Assembly (NCBI RefSeq): GCF_000238055.2
Contig: NZ_KE148312.1
Location: forward strand, 2,386,038-2,450,037
From: Oribacterium parvum ACB1
Lineage (GTDB): Bacteria; Bacillota; Clostridia; Lachnospirales; Lachnospiraceae
Direction: 5' to 3'
DNA length: 64,000 nt
A program made the translations under genes and the position numbers. Position 1 is the stretch's first letter. Every line of letters begins with the position of its first letter. The notes under the pieces are model-generated. The model was not told the origin of the DNA. It saw only the letters and a program-made list of their open reading frames with translations, and did not search any database. Positions 1-8,048 of the stretch are shown here, piece by piece.

Positions 1-812
1 GGGGAACTCATCAGGTTATGGATAAGCTCCGGACTCACATAGAAGAGTTGCGGTCCATAGGGATTGATCACAAAGCCTTCTCCCTTAGTAAGCATGGACA
101 CAATTTGAGGGAAACCGGCAATCATGGTTTCTCTTTTCCATCCTGCCTCCATCTGCTGATTCATAGCCCCCATTTGCTGATCCATGGCGCCTAGTGCAAA
201 CCAATCTGTAAACACCGGAAGTGCTGATTCTCCCCGGTCCATGGTAACATGAGGGATGGTAATCTTCATCCCCGCCTTTAGTGTCACAGTTCCATCCTTC
301 TCTCCCTTTGGCAGGCCTCTCTCTGTCTCTATCACCACCAAGTAATGACTCCGCACCAGCTCTCTAAAAAAGAGATTCAGAAACTCTCCCTCTCCCTGTT
401 TTTCAAAAAACACGCAACTTAAACCCAAAAGATAGGGATTCTCCACCGCTTGATGCACATTCGCTTCAATCTGATAGGGAATGTCTGTAATTACGGCATA
501 TTTCCAATCCGGAGAAAGAGCCCCTTTTCGAGAGAAAAAGAGCTTTACCCTTCTCTGCCCTTGGGTTTCCTCTATCTTTATAATCGTGAGATGAGAAATA
601 GTTCCATCACGATGCAGGGCATAAGCCTTTTCCCCTTCTTTGGCCTTTCCAAAGAGTTGGCCTTCTACAGAAAAACAATCTTCCTCTACAGCTGCATAGC
701 TTTCCGCCATCAGAGTAAAACGGGTGCGCTCGCCCCCATTCTCACCATTCCTTTGATTTTCAGATTTAGACTCGTCTTTCCCGGTAAAAAACTTCTTTAA
801 CCCTTCTAACAT
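1..812 (-). CDS. SseB N-terminal domain protein, 3' end cut by window edge
   Basis: The frame is open from an ATG at 812 down to base 1 (270 codons), so the C-terminus lies outside the window. The start is fixed by GGGAGG a few bases upstream. The N-terminal third is a hydrophilic linker followed by beta-rich sequence. Further on, LPVFTDWFALGAM and, about 40 residues later, GEGFVINPYGPQLF match the hallmark blocks of the SseB N-terminal domain (a Val-Phe-Thr-Asp strand and an Asn-Pro-turn). SseB-domain proteins of Firmicutes are mostly uncharacterised; the name comes from an enterobacterial secretion-linked protein and no function should be inferred from it. There is no signal peptide, so a cytosolic location is likely. 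It is divergent from the toxin-antitoxin locus, with about 290 bases of AT-rich DNA between them. Confidence 0.75.
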   Translation of the reverse strand, partial: MLEGLKKFFTGKDESKSENQRNGENGGERTRFTLMAESYAAVEEDCFSVEGQLFGKAKEGEKAYALHRDGTISHLTIIKIEETQGQRRVKLFFSRKGALSPDWKYAVITDIPYQIEANVHQAVENPYLLGLSCVFFEKQGEGEFLNLFFRELVRSHYLVVIETERGLPKGEKDGTVTLKAGMKITIPHVTMDRGESALPVFTDWFALGAMDQQMGAMNQQMEAGWKRETMIAGFPQIVSMLTKGEGFVINPYGPQLFYVSPELIHNLMSS

Positions 813-1060
813 TCTATCCTCCCGAAACTATGTAATTTCAAACTAAATCATCTGCGAAATTCTCTTCGCCCGATTCCTTTTGTGCTATACTGTAGGCAAA
901 TTATTATATCCCTTGAAAAAAATCTTGAACCAACAGCATTCTCTCTAATCTCAAAAAACATAAAAAATAATCCTATAAAGTTCTAAAAAATAGTCCTACT
1001 CAAGTATTTTATCTTATTATTCCTCTGTATTCCATACACTTATTTATCTTCTATTACTCT

Positions 1061-1089
1061 TTGATGCCCTATCAAATAGGGTGTATCAT
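1061..1089 (+). promoter_or_regulatory. Promoter with embedded palindromic operator of the toxin-antitoxin locus
   Basis: TTGATG (1061-1066) and TATCAT (1084-1089) are separated by 17 bases, a good sigma-A spacing. The spacer holds the inverted repeat CCCTAT-CAA-ATAGGG (1067-1081). An operator between -35 and -10 is the usual arrangement for an autoregulated antitoxin; binding by the adjacent HTH protein is inference. AGGAG at 1093-1097 then serves the ATG at 1106. Confidence 0.6.
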
Positions 1090-1105
1090 ACTAGGAGATA
1101 ACACT

Positions 1106-1228
1106 ATGACAAGAACATTTATTCAGACCAACAAATTTTCCAAAAATTGGGACATCTTAGGTTTTGATGATGAAGACCTACGCTTATTGGAGCTAAAAAA
1201 GACCTTAGAGGAGGTACATAATGAGTAA
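1106..1228 (+). pseudogene. HigB/RelE-type toxin remnant (40 aa, core missing)
   Basis: A 40-codon frame with a good ribosome binding site (AGGAG, 8 bases before ATG) overlaps the antitoxin start by 8 bases. The first 30 residues (MTRTFIQTNKFSKNWDILGF, then DDEDLRLLEL) resemble the N-terminus of HigB-like RelE-fold toxins, which normally run to about 100-110 residues. The beta-sheet core with the catalytic basic residues is absent, and the frame passes straight into KKTLEEVHNE, which resembles a toxin C-terminal helix. The simplest reading is an in-frame internal deletion that inactivated the toxin and left translation coupling to the antitoxin intact. A very short functional peptide cannot be excluded. 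Confidence 0.6.
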
Positions 1229-1556
1229 AAAAACCGTATTCGACAGCATTTTATACGGACTGAATGAAGCACTGGAAGATGCAAAAAAAGAGACTCCTTC
1301 GTTAAAAAGACATCGAGTCACCGTCATTCCTCTCAAAGAATATGAAGCAAATGATATAAAAAAAATCAGAAATTCAACCGGCCTATCTCAAAAATGCTTT
1401 GCAAGTTATATGGGCGTTTCCATTAAAACTGTAGAAGCTTGGGAAGCAGGTACCAACCATCCTTCCGGTTCAGCCAACAGACTTCTTCACATGATGGAAT
1501 TGGATAACGAACTCACAGAAAAATATCCCTTTATTTCCAAGGCCTCCTCCACCTAA
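1221..1556 (+). CDS. HigA-type antitoxin, XRE-family HTH regulator
   Basis: This 111-residue protein has a helix-turn-helix around residues 45-75. The block FASYMGVSIKTVEAWEAG is the typical recognition-helix signature of antitoxins paired with HigB/RelE-like toxins. The N-terminal half (SILYGLNEALEDAK) is also typical of that family. GAGGAGGT at 1208-1215 places the ATG at 1221, overlapping the toxin remnant. In the family the protein neutralises the toxin and represses its own promoter through a palindrome, and one lies in the promoter spacer at 1067-1081. With the toxin gutted, this protein is probably a stand-alone repressor or an antitoxin orphan acting on toxins elsewhere in the genome. 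The domain call is firm; the current role is inferred. Confidence 0.85.
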   Translation: MSKKTVFDSILYGLNEALEDAKKETPSLKRHRVTVIPLKEYEANDIKKIRNSTGLSQKCFASYMGVSIKTVEAWEAGTNHPSGSANRLLHMMELDNELTEKYPFISKASST

Positions 1557-1698
1557 TATTTTTCACAAGAAAATCACACCCTCTACTATGAAATAGGTCT
1601 ATACTATGCGGCGAAGAATAGCATGATTTCACGAAAAGATGTATAGTACTTGAACAATGCAGATTCCCCGAAGGGATGGAAGGTTGAAAGGAGTCGTT

Positions 1699-2004
1699 AT
1701 GGAAATCCAAAAAACAGCCAGTGCCGGCACCACGGAGAAATGTGATTGCCTGGTAACCGTTTCCAAAGGAAGCGGCGGCAGAACGGTGCAGCTTAAGTCC
1801 AAGGTGCTCTACGAGTACGGAGACAGAATGGTCGCCTTGGTACACCAGTGCCTTACGAAAATGGGCATTCAGGATGCCCTCGTGGAGGTAGAGGACATGG
1901 GCGCCTTTGACCACATTCTTGTGGCAAGGTTACAGGCCGCTGTGCAACGCAGTCAGGATAAAACGGAAAATATTCCTTGGGGGGAGCTGCTCTATGAATC
2001 ATAA
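1699..2004 (+). CDS. citD: Citrate lyase gamma chain (acyl carrier protein)
   Basis: A 101-residue subunit that in the family carries the 2'-(5''-triphosphoribosyl)-3'-dephospho-CoA arm used to shuttle acetyl and citryl groups between CitF and CitE. An upstream in-frame ATG exists at 1657, but AAAGGAG at 1688-1694 and homology to the family N-terminus (MEIQKTASAGTTE) fix the start at 1699. The stop overlaps the citE start. Oddity: in characterised CitD proteins the prosthetic group sits on Ser14 within an AGTLES motif. Here the equivalent stretch is AGTTEKCD, giving Lys at 14 and Cys at 15. The remainder, including the conserved DMGAFDHILVARLQAAV block, is normal. Whether the arm attaches elsewhere, for example at Ser8, cannot be told from sequence. 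Confidence 0.88.
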   Translation: MEIQKTASAGTTEKCDCLVTVSKGSGGRTVQLKSKVLYEYGDRMVALVHQCLTKMGIQDALVEVEDMGAFDHILVARLQAAVQRSQDKTENIPWGELLYES

Positions 2005-2896
2005 AAATCGTCTGCGAAGAAGCATGATGTTTCTGAACGCACAGAAACCGAATCTTTTAAAGGATCCTTATATCTACGGGGCGGACTCCTTGATTTTCGA
2101 TCTGGAAGATGCTGTTGCCCTTGGAGAAAAGGATGCTGCAAGGTTTACCCTCTTTCATGCCTTAAAAAAAGTAGATTATCAAAACGCAGAAAAAGTGGTG
2201 CGGATTAACGGCATCGATACCCCCTTTTGGAAGGAGGATATTCGCTGCGTCGTCTTTGCCGGCTGTGACAGCATTCGTATTCCTAAAACGGAATCCAAGG
2301 AGGATATTCTTTTGGTAGAAGCGGAAGTAGCAAAGGCGGAGCAAGAAGCCGGTGTGACTCCCGGAAGCACCCTTCTTATGGCGGCCATTGAGTCTGCCAA
2401 GGGCGTGGTACATTTGGAAGAAATATGCCATGCCTCGGAGAGACTCTTCGGGGTAGCTTTATCTGCAGGAGATTATACCAAGGATTTACATACAGGAATC
2501 AGCGGAAGCGGCGTAGAGCTAATCGGCGCAAGGCAACTGATGATTATTCATGCCAGAGCCGCAGGAATACAGTGCTTTGATACCGTTTATACCAATCTGG
2601 AGGATATGGAAGGCTTCCGAAAGGAAGTGGAACTGATTCACACCATGGGCTTTGACGGAAAATCCATTATAAATCCAAGACAGATTCCCGTAGTGCATGC
2701 TGTCTATACGCCAAGTGCAGAGGAAATTACCTTTGCCGAAAAAGTAGTACAGGAAATTGATGAGAAACGAAGTCAGGGCATCGGCGTATTTACCGTGGAC
2801 GGGAAAATGATAGACATCGCCTTTTATGACGGGGCAAAAAGAACCCTTGCTCTTGCAAAGGCTGCAGGCGCTTTGGAGGAGGTACAAAATGATTAA
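1994..2896 (+). CDS. citE: Citrate lyase beta chain (citryl-ACP lyase)
   Basis: This 300-residue protein of the HpcH/HpaI aldolase fold cleaves citryl-ACP into acetyl-ACP and oxaloacetate. Family landmarks are in order: SLIFDLEDAV (residues 32-41), VRING with the substrate Arg near 70, an AAIESAKGV block with the metal-binding Glu near 130, ALSAGDYTKDL with a metal-binding Asp, and GFDGKSIINPRQ near residue 215. The open frame extends upstream, but GGGGAG at 1981-1986 and the family N-terminus support the ATG at 1994, which overlaps the citD stop. It also overlaps citF by 8 bases, so the three subunits are translationally coupled. Confidence 0.93.
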   Translation: MNHKNRLRRSMMFLNAQKPNLLKDPYIYGADSLIFDLEDAVALGEKDAARFTLFHALKKVDYQNAEKVVRINGIDTPFWKEDIRCVVFAGCDSIRIPKTESKEDILLVEAEVAKAEQEAGVTPGSTLLMAAIESAKGVVHLEEICHASERLFGVALSAGDYTKDLHTGISGSGVELIGARQLMIIHARAAGIQCFDTVYTNLEDMEGFRKEVELIHTMGFDGKSIINPRQIPVVHAVYTPSAEEITFAEKVVQEIDEKRSQGIGVFTVDGKMIDIAFYDGAKRTLALAKAAGALEEVQND

Positions 2897-4463
2897 TGCA
2901 GTGGGGAGAGATATCCCGGATGTGGTTTTAGCGGAAACCGGGAAAACGGTATTTCAGGGAAGCAGACATTTTGACGACTATACTTATGAAAAGACAGCAG
3001 TAAAAGCGAGAGCACGAATCGGTGGCGAGGGCAGTAAACTGGAGAAGGATTTGCAGGAGGTTTTGCGAAAATGCAACGCCCATGACGGCATGACCATCAG
3101 CTTTCACCATCATTTTAGGGAAGGAGACCTGGTGGCTATGCAGGTTATGCAGGCTATTCATGAGATGGGCTTTAAGAACATTACCATCTGTGCCAGCTCC
3201 CTAAGCAAAGCACAGGACGAGCTCGTTCCCATGCTGGAAGACGGTACCGTAACCCATATCGAAAGCTCCGGAGTTCGGGGAAAAATCGGAGAAGCCATTA
3301 GTGAGGGTAAATTACAGGGAATCGCTATTCTTCGTTCCCACGGCGGAAGAGTTCGGGCCATCGAAACGGGAGAAACGAAAATCGACATTGCCTTTATCGG
3401 AGCCCCAAGCTGTGATGAATACGGAAATTGCCGCGCAGTAGGGGGAAACAGCAACTGCGGTGTGCTCTCCTACTCTGCCATTGATGCGGAGTATGCCGAG
3501 TATGTGGTGGTTTTAACAGATTGTCTTGTTCCCTTTCCGAATTTTCCGGCAGATATCAGTATGACTGACGTGGACTATGTGCTAAAGGTGGATGCTATAG
3601 GAGATCCGGAAAAAATTGCTACCGGTGCCGCCCGTCCCGTGACGGATAGAAGAAAACTGATGATGGCGGAAAGCTGTGCGGAATTTATTGCCGCTACCCC
3701 CTATTTCAAGGAGGGCTTCACCTTTCAAACCGGTATCGGCGGAGCAGCCAGTGCTACAGCACTGTGTCTTTCGGAGAAAATGCGGGAGAAAAACATTCAT
3801 ATGGGCTTTGGTGCCGGAGGAATGTCCAAGCCCATGTGCGATTTATTGGATGAGGGTTTGGTTTCCTGTCTTTTGGATACCCAGGACTTTGATTTGCCTT
3901 CTATCGAGAATCTGATTTCCCATCCGAAGCATTTTTCCATCAGCACCAAGGAATATGCGGATCCATTCTGTAAAGGTGCTGTGGTTAATAAATTGGACTT
4001 TGTGATTTTAGGCACTCTGGAGGCAGATGTACATTTTCACTGCAATGTGGTGATGAGCTCCGAGGGAGAATTAATGGGAGCACAGGGAGGACATCCGGAT
4101 ACGGCGGCCGGAGCAAAATGCACCATTGTCATCACGCCCTTGGTACAGGGAAGAATTCCTACTATTCGAAATGAGGTAACCACCGTTACCACCCCCGGAG
4201 AAACTGTAGATGTGATTGTTACTGACTATGGCATTGCCATTAATCCCCAGCGTCCGGAGCTTTTGGAGGCTGCAAAAGCCGTTAAGCTTCCCATAAAGAG
4301 TATTGAGGAATTACGAGATATTGCCTACAAGATCTGTGGTGAACCGGCCACGCTGGAATTCGAGGATAAGGTGGTTGCTATTATCGAAGCCAGAGACGGC
4401 AGCATTATGGACGTGGTGAGAAAACGGAAGGATAAAAATCTTATCGCCTTAAGTACGAAGTAA
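2889..4463 (+). CDS. citF: Citrate lyase alpha chain (acetyl-ACP:citrate ACP-transferase)
   Basis: A 524-residue CitF, close to the usual length of about 510. It transfers the ACP arm from acetyl-ACP to citrate to form the citryl-ACP used by CitE. The glycine-rich N-terminal half and the GGHPDTAAGAKCTIVITPLVQGR block are typical of this CoA-transferase-like family. The start at 2889 follows GGAGGAGGT and lies inside the 3' end of citE. The open frame extends further upstream into citE, but nothing there supports translation. No citC (ligase), citX or citG (arm synthesis and transfer), nor a citrate transporter, is found in this window; the operon ends here as citDEF only, so those activities must be encoded elsewhere. 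Confidence 0.94.
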   Translation: MINAVGRDIPDVVLAETGKTVFQGSRHFDDYTYEKTAVKARARIGGEGSKLEKDLQEVLRKCNAHDGMTISFHHHFREGDLVAMQVMQAIHEMGFKNITICASSLSKAQDELVPMLEDGTVTHIESSGVRGKIGEAISEGKLQGIAILRSHGGRVRAIETGETKIDIAFIGAPSCDEYGNCRAVGGNSNCGVLSYSAIDAEYAEYVVVLTDCLVPFPNFPADISMTDVDYVLKVDAIGDPEKIATGAARPVTDRRKLMMAESCAEFIAATPYFKEGFTFQTGIGGAASATALCLSEKMREKNIHMGFGAGGMSKPMCDLLDEGLVSCLLDTQDFDLPSIENLISHPKHFSISTKEYADPFCKGAVVNKLDFVILGTLEADVHFHCNVVMSSEGELMGAQGGHPDTAAGAKCTIVITPLVQGRIPTIRNEVTTVTTPGETVDVIVTDYGIAINPQRPELLEAAKAVKLPIKSIEELRDIAYKICGEPATLEFEDKVVAIIEARDGSIMDVVRKRKDKNLIALSTK

Positions 4464-4560
4464 AACCGAGAGAAACTCAAGTAAAGCCAAGAGTAAATCG
4501 AATAAAACTGAGAATAGAAATAAATCGAGTTAAGCCAAGTGCCATTCTTATAAAACCAAG
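4462..4560 (+). repeat. Degenerate ~21-bp repeats in the citF-hydrolase spacer
   Basis: Variants of AAARCCRAG recur at 4462, 4483, 4504, 4531 and 4552, i.e. steps of 21, 21, 27 and 21 bases, in an A-rich spacer. No terminator-like hairpin was recognised here, so readthrough from citF to the next gene is possible. Confidence 0.5.
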
Positions 4561-4588
4561 TATGTAATTTATGCCAAGGGAGTTCAAA

Positions 4589-5296
4589 ATGGAATTTTAT
4601 TGTAAAAGCGGAGAACGAATCCATGTGGATATTCTTGGGAAAGGCTTCCCTATTGTCTTCCTTCACGGAAACAATCTGCAAAGCGGATATTTTGCAAAGC
4701 AAAGGGTTCTCGAGAAAAGTTTTAAGCTCCTCTTTGTAGATAGTTTGGGGCATGGAAAATCCGGAGAGCTGCAGGGAGAGGCAAGCTTTGCGTATCTTTC
4801 CGACAGTCTGGATGAGCTCCTTTCCTCCCTTTCCATAGAGAAATGCCTTTTGGTGGGACACAGTGACGGCGCGAACCTCGCCCTGGAATACGCCGGTCGC
4901 CACGGCGAAAGAGTGGCCGGGATTCTGGCAAACAGCGGAAATATTTCCTTTTCCGGTCTAAAGTTTCTTCCCCGCTATGCCTGTTATCTGGAGGAATGGC
5001 TCTACCGCTTTTTGGGGCTCTTTCTTCCCGCCTTTAAACGAAAATCCAGGGTTTCTCCCCTTTTACGGGAAAATGTGGATGTGCCGAAGGAAGTTTTTCA
5101 AAAGGCAGCTTACCCTGTAGTGGTTTTGGTAGGCGACAAGGATATGATTAAACGGAAACACAGCATGGCTATTGCGAAGCTTTTCCCGAAAGGCAAATTT
5201 CTGGAAAGAAGGGGACAGGGGCATAACATCCCCAAAAAAGACAGTGCCTATTTTAACCGGCTAATAGAAAAAATGGTGCAAGGCATACAGCCATAA
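4589..5296 (+). CDS. Alpha/beta hydrolase
   Basis: A 235-residue single-domain alpha/beta hydrolase. Visible catalytic parts are the oxyanion-loop motif FLHGNN (residues 24-29), the nucleophile elbow GHSDG with Ser92, a likely acid in VGDKDM (Asp183 or Asp185), and His212 in GQGHNIP. An in-frame ATG at 4571 has no ribosome binding site, whereas AAGGGAG stands 6 bases before the ATG at 4589. There is no signal peptide. It lies 92 bases upstream of mprF on the same strand and may be co-transcribed with it. Because some aminoacyl-phospholipid systems pair a synthase with a hydrolase, a lipid-related esterase role is conceivable, but nothing in the sequence proves a substrate. Confidence 0.85.
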   Translation: MEFYCKSGERIHVDILGKGFPIVFLHGNNLQSGYFAKQRVLEKSFKLLFVDSLGHGKSGELQGEASFAYLSDSLDELLSSLSIEKCLLVGHSDGANLALEYAGRHGERVAGILANSGNISFSGLKFLPRYACYLEEWLYRFLGLFLPAFKRKSRVSPLLRENVDVPKEVFQKAAYPVVVLVGDKDMIKRKHSMAIAKLFPKGKFLERRGQGHNIPKKDSAYFNRLIEKMVQGIQP

Positions 5297-5388
5297 TCTA
5301 CCGCAACAAGCAAGCAATGCGGATATACAAGCAAAACAAAGTTCGTATAGAGTAAAGAAACTCCGGTTTCCATAGTAAGGAGGAAAAT

Positions 5389-7974
5389 TTGAATAAACTG
5401 ATTTATTTTTTCAAAAAATGGCAGAATGTTTTAAAGAGCATTCTTTTCCTAAGCATTTCTATTTTGGTGCTTTTGGAGCTGATTAAAATGGGAAAGACCA
5501 TTTCCCCGGAAGCGGTAAAAGGCATATTGAGCGGCTTATCTCCTTTTCAAATTGTAAGTCTCTTGGTTCTCGGAATCCTTTCGGTTTCTCCGATGATGCT
5601 TTATGACTTTATCCTCTGTAAGGAACTGAAAAAGAAGATTTCTTTAGGGAAGCTGATAGAAAGCAGCTGGACCATCAACAGCCTAAACAACCTGATCGGC
5701 TTTGCCGGTCTTGTGGATGTGGGACTTCGCTACAGTTATTTTACGGAAGAGGATAAAGGGGAGGAAACCATGCAGGGCATTTCCAAGGTTATGCCTTATT
5801 TTATGTCCGGGCTCTCTCTGTATTCTCTGCTTTCCTTCGGACTTTTATTTGCAGTTCAAGAAAATGCCGTTTTAAAGCCCTACAGCTTTGTCCTCCTTCT
5901 GGCTTCTCTGATTCTCCCGGTCTTGCTTTTTCTTTCTACCAGAAAAAACTGGTCCTACTTTGGGAATCTGTCTAAGAAAAAGATTCTGGCTTTAATCGTA
6001 ACTTCTCTTCTCGATTGGGGCTTTGTTTCTTGCTTTTTCTTTTATTGCGGAAGAACACTGGGCTACAGCGTTTCCCTTTTGAGTATCCTGCCTTTGTTCT
6101 TTATTTCCATTTGTATCGGCATCGTTTCCATGATTCCCGGAAGCCTGGGAAGCTTTGACTTAATGATGATGAGCGGTCTTTTACATTTTTCCGTAAATCG
6201 AAATGAGGCGGCAAGCTGGTTACTGCTTTTCCGTATCTTTTATTACATCATTCCCTTTGCCATCGGCCTCCTCTTTTTTATCAAAAGTATGGGCGGACAA
6301 ATCAATCAAAAATTTTACGGTCTGCCCAAAAAGCTTAGCTCCCTACTGGGACAGGGCATCAGCCACTTTATGGCAAATTTCTTCGGCTTTTTTCTGATGG
6401 CCACCGCTATTCTTCCCGATGAAATTCATAATATTCCTCTTATCGGTCAAATGGATCCCATAAGAGGGCAGCTGCTTTGGCAGTTTCCAAGCTTTCTTCT
6501 GGGTTCTCTTTTCTTCCTGTTGGGAAGACTCTTAAAAAGAAAAGCCGCCTTTGCCAAGCCCTTTTCCCTTCTGCTTTGCCTTGTGACACTTTTCTATATC
6601 AATCTGGGAAGCCCTTCTCTTTTCAGTAGTCTCTACCTTCTGTTGTTTCTGCTGCTTCTCTTTTTTCGAAGAAAGGAACTCTCCAGAAAAGCCTTTTTTT
6701 ACCCGTTGGAAGACCGTTTGAAGGACTTTTCCTATATCTTGGGAAGTATTTTCATTACTCTTTTCCTTTTATACCTTTCCAGCGGCAATACCGGAAAGGA
6801 TAGTCTCGGCTTCCTGATTTTCCATAAGGGAGTTCTGCATAAGTTACATACTTTCTCAAAGCCCCATTTTTTCACGGTCTTTTTAGACTACTTTCTTCAT
6901 CTTTTCGCCTATTTTCTGATTCCTACGCTTTGCTATATTACCGTGGGCGCACTGGCGAGAGATAAGCATTTTTCCTTTGGAGAAAAATTCAATCAGGAAC
7001 GCTTTCAGAACTTTTTGCAAAGCTTTCCCAATACCAACTTAAATGCTTCTCTGGCCTTTCTCGGCGATAAGTTGCTTTACTATTATCAGGAAGAGGGAAA
7101 GGATAAGGTGGTTTTTCAATTTGCCATAGAAGACGGAAAGGCGGTGGTCATGGGAGAGCCCATCGGGGAAGAAAGATATTTTCCTGCTGCCATCTCTTCC
7201 TTTACTGCAGAAGCGGAAGAAAAAAATCTTACCCCTCTCTTCTATGAGGTGGGCCAGGATTTGACTCTTCTCCTCCATAACCACGGCTATGAATTTATGA
7301 AGTTCGGGGAAAGCGCGAAGGTTCCTCTTTCCGACTTTGATCTTGTGGGGAAATCCGGCAAGAAATTCCGCGCCGCGGTCAATAAAATAGAAAACAAAGG
7401 CTATACATTTCAAGTACAGTACCCTCCTTTTTCCGATGCCTTTTTACAGGATTTGGAAAAAATATCGGATGCCTGGCTTTCCGGAAGACAGGAAAAGGGA
7501 TTTTCTCTGGGCTTCTTTGACAAAGGCTATCTCTCTCTTGCTCCCATTGCCTGCGTATTGGATTCCGAGGGAAAGGTGCAGGCCTTCTCCAACTTCCTCA
7601 TTTGCAATGGAGAAAAAGAAGCCAGCATTGATTTAATGCGCTATAATCCGGGCACGGAAAGTAACGGCATCATGGACTATCTTTTCGTGGAGATTTTCCT
7701 GTATTTTAAAGAAAAAGGCGTAGAATACTTTGATTTGGGTATGGCACCCTTGTCCAATGTGGGACAGGAAGAACATAGCTTTTTCCAAGAAAAACTGGCC
7801 TTTCTGGTTTATGCCTTTACCAACCGTTTCTACTCCTTTTCGGGACTACGAAAATATAAGGACAAGTTCTCGCCCCTTTGGGAGGCAAGATACCTGTCCT
7901 ATCCGAAAGACAGCAGTCTGCTCTTCAATCTGCTGGCTATTTATAAAATTGATAACAGAGCAGTAAAAGACTGA
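5389..7974 (+). CDS. mprF: MprF: aminoacyl-phosphatidylglycerol synthase/flippase
   Basis: This 861-residue membrane protein has the two-part MprF layout. About the first 520 residues contain many hydrophobic segments (flippase part, UPF0104-like). The rest is a soluble GNAT-like DUF2156 domain that transfers an amino acid from aminoacyl-tRNA to phosphatidylglycerol on the inner leaflet. In the synthase part, AVNKIENKGYTF, a SNFLICNGEKEASIDLMRY stretch, and YFDLGMAPLSNVG are family hallmarks. The product lowers the surface negative charge and so resists cationic peptides. The start is a TTG: AAGGAGG at 5377-5383 sits 5 bases before it and stop codons lie upstream. Lysine versus alanine specificity cannot be read from sequence. 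Confidence 0.92.
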   Translation: MNKLIYFFKKWQNVLKSILFLSISILVLLELIKMGKTISPEAVKGILSGLSPFQIVSLLVLGILSVSPMMLYDFILCKELKKKISLGKLIESSWTINSLNNLIGFAGLVDVGLRYSYFTEEDKGEETMQGISKVMPYFMSGLSLYSLLSFGLLFAVQENAVLKPYSFVLLLASLILPVLLFLSTRKNWSYFGNLSKKKILALIVTSLLDWGFVSCFFFYCGRTLGYSVSLLSILPLFFISICIGIVSMIPGSLGSFDLMMMSGLLHFSVNRNEAASWLLLFRIFYYIIPFAIGLLFFIKSMGGQINQKFYGLPKKLSSLLGQGISHFMANFFGFFLMATAILPDEIHNIPLIGQMDPIRGQLLWQFPSFLLGSLFFLLGRLLKRKAAFAKPFSLLLCLVTLFYINLGSPSLFSSLYLLLFLLLLFFRRKELSRKAFFYPLEDRLKDFSYILGSIFITLFLLYLSSGNTGKDSLGFLIFHKGVLHKLHTFSKPHFFTVFLDYFLHLFAYFLIPTLCYITVGALARDKHFSFGEKFNQERFQNFLQSFPNTNLNASLAFLGDKLLYYYQEEGKDKVVFQFAIEDGKAVVMGEPIGEERYFPAAISSFTAEAEEKNLTPLFYEVGQDLTLLLHNHGYEFMKFGESAKVPLSDFDLVGKSGKKFRAAVNKIENKGYTFQVQYPPFSDAFLQDLEKISDAWLSGRQEKGFSLGFFDKGYLSLAPIACVLDSEGKVQAFSNFLICNGEKEASIDLMRYNPGTESNGIMDYLFVEIFLYFKEKGVEYFDLGMAPLSNVGQEEHSFFQEKLAFLVYAFTNRFYSFSGLRKYKDKFSPLWEARYLSYPKDSSLLFNLLAIYKIDNRAVKD

Positions 7975-7981
7975 GTGTTCC

Positions 7982-8020
7982 TATTCCGAAATACCCATCC
8001 TATTCCGGAATACTATTTTT
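7982..8020 (+). terminator. Weak terminator after mprF
   Basis: TATTCCG (7982-7988) can pair with CGGAATA (8006-8012), followed by CTATTTTT. The 7-bp stem and 17-base loop are modest. It lies between the convergent mprF and LUD genes. Confidence 0.4.
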
Positions 8021-8048
8021 CATTCTTAAGGATTTATAATTTACTGTT

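Noticed and set aside
450..800. 116-codon plus-strand frame
   Set aside because: It is antisense to the SseB-domain gene, which has a good start and family motifs.
1657..1698. Upstream ATG for citD
   Set aside because: The extra 14 codons have no family similarity, and a ribosome binding site is placed for the ATG at 1699.
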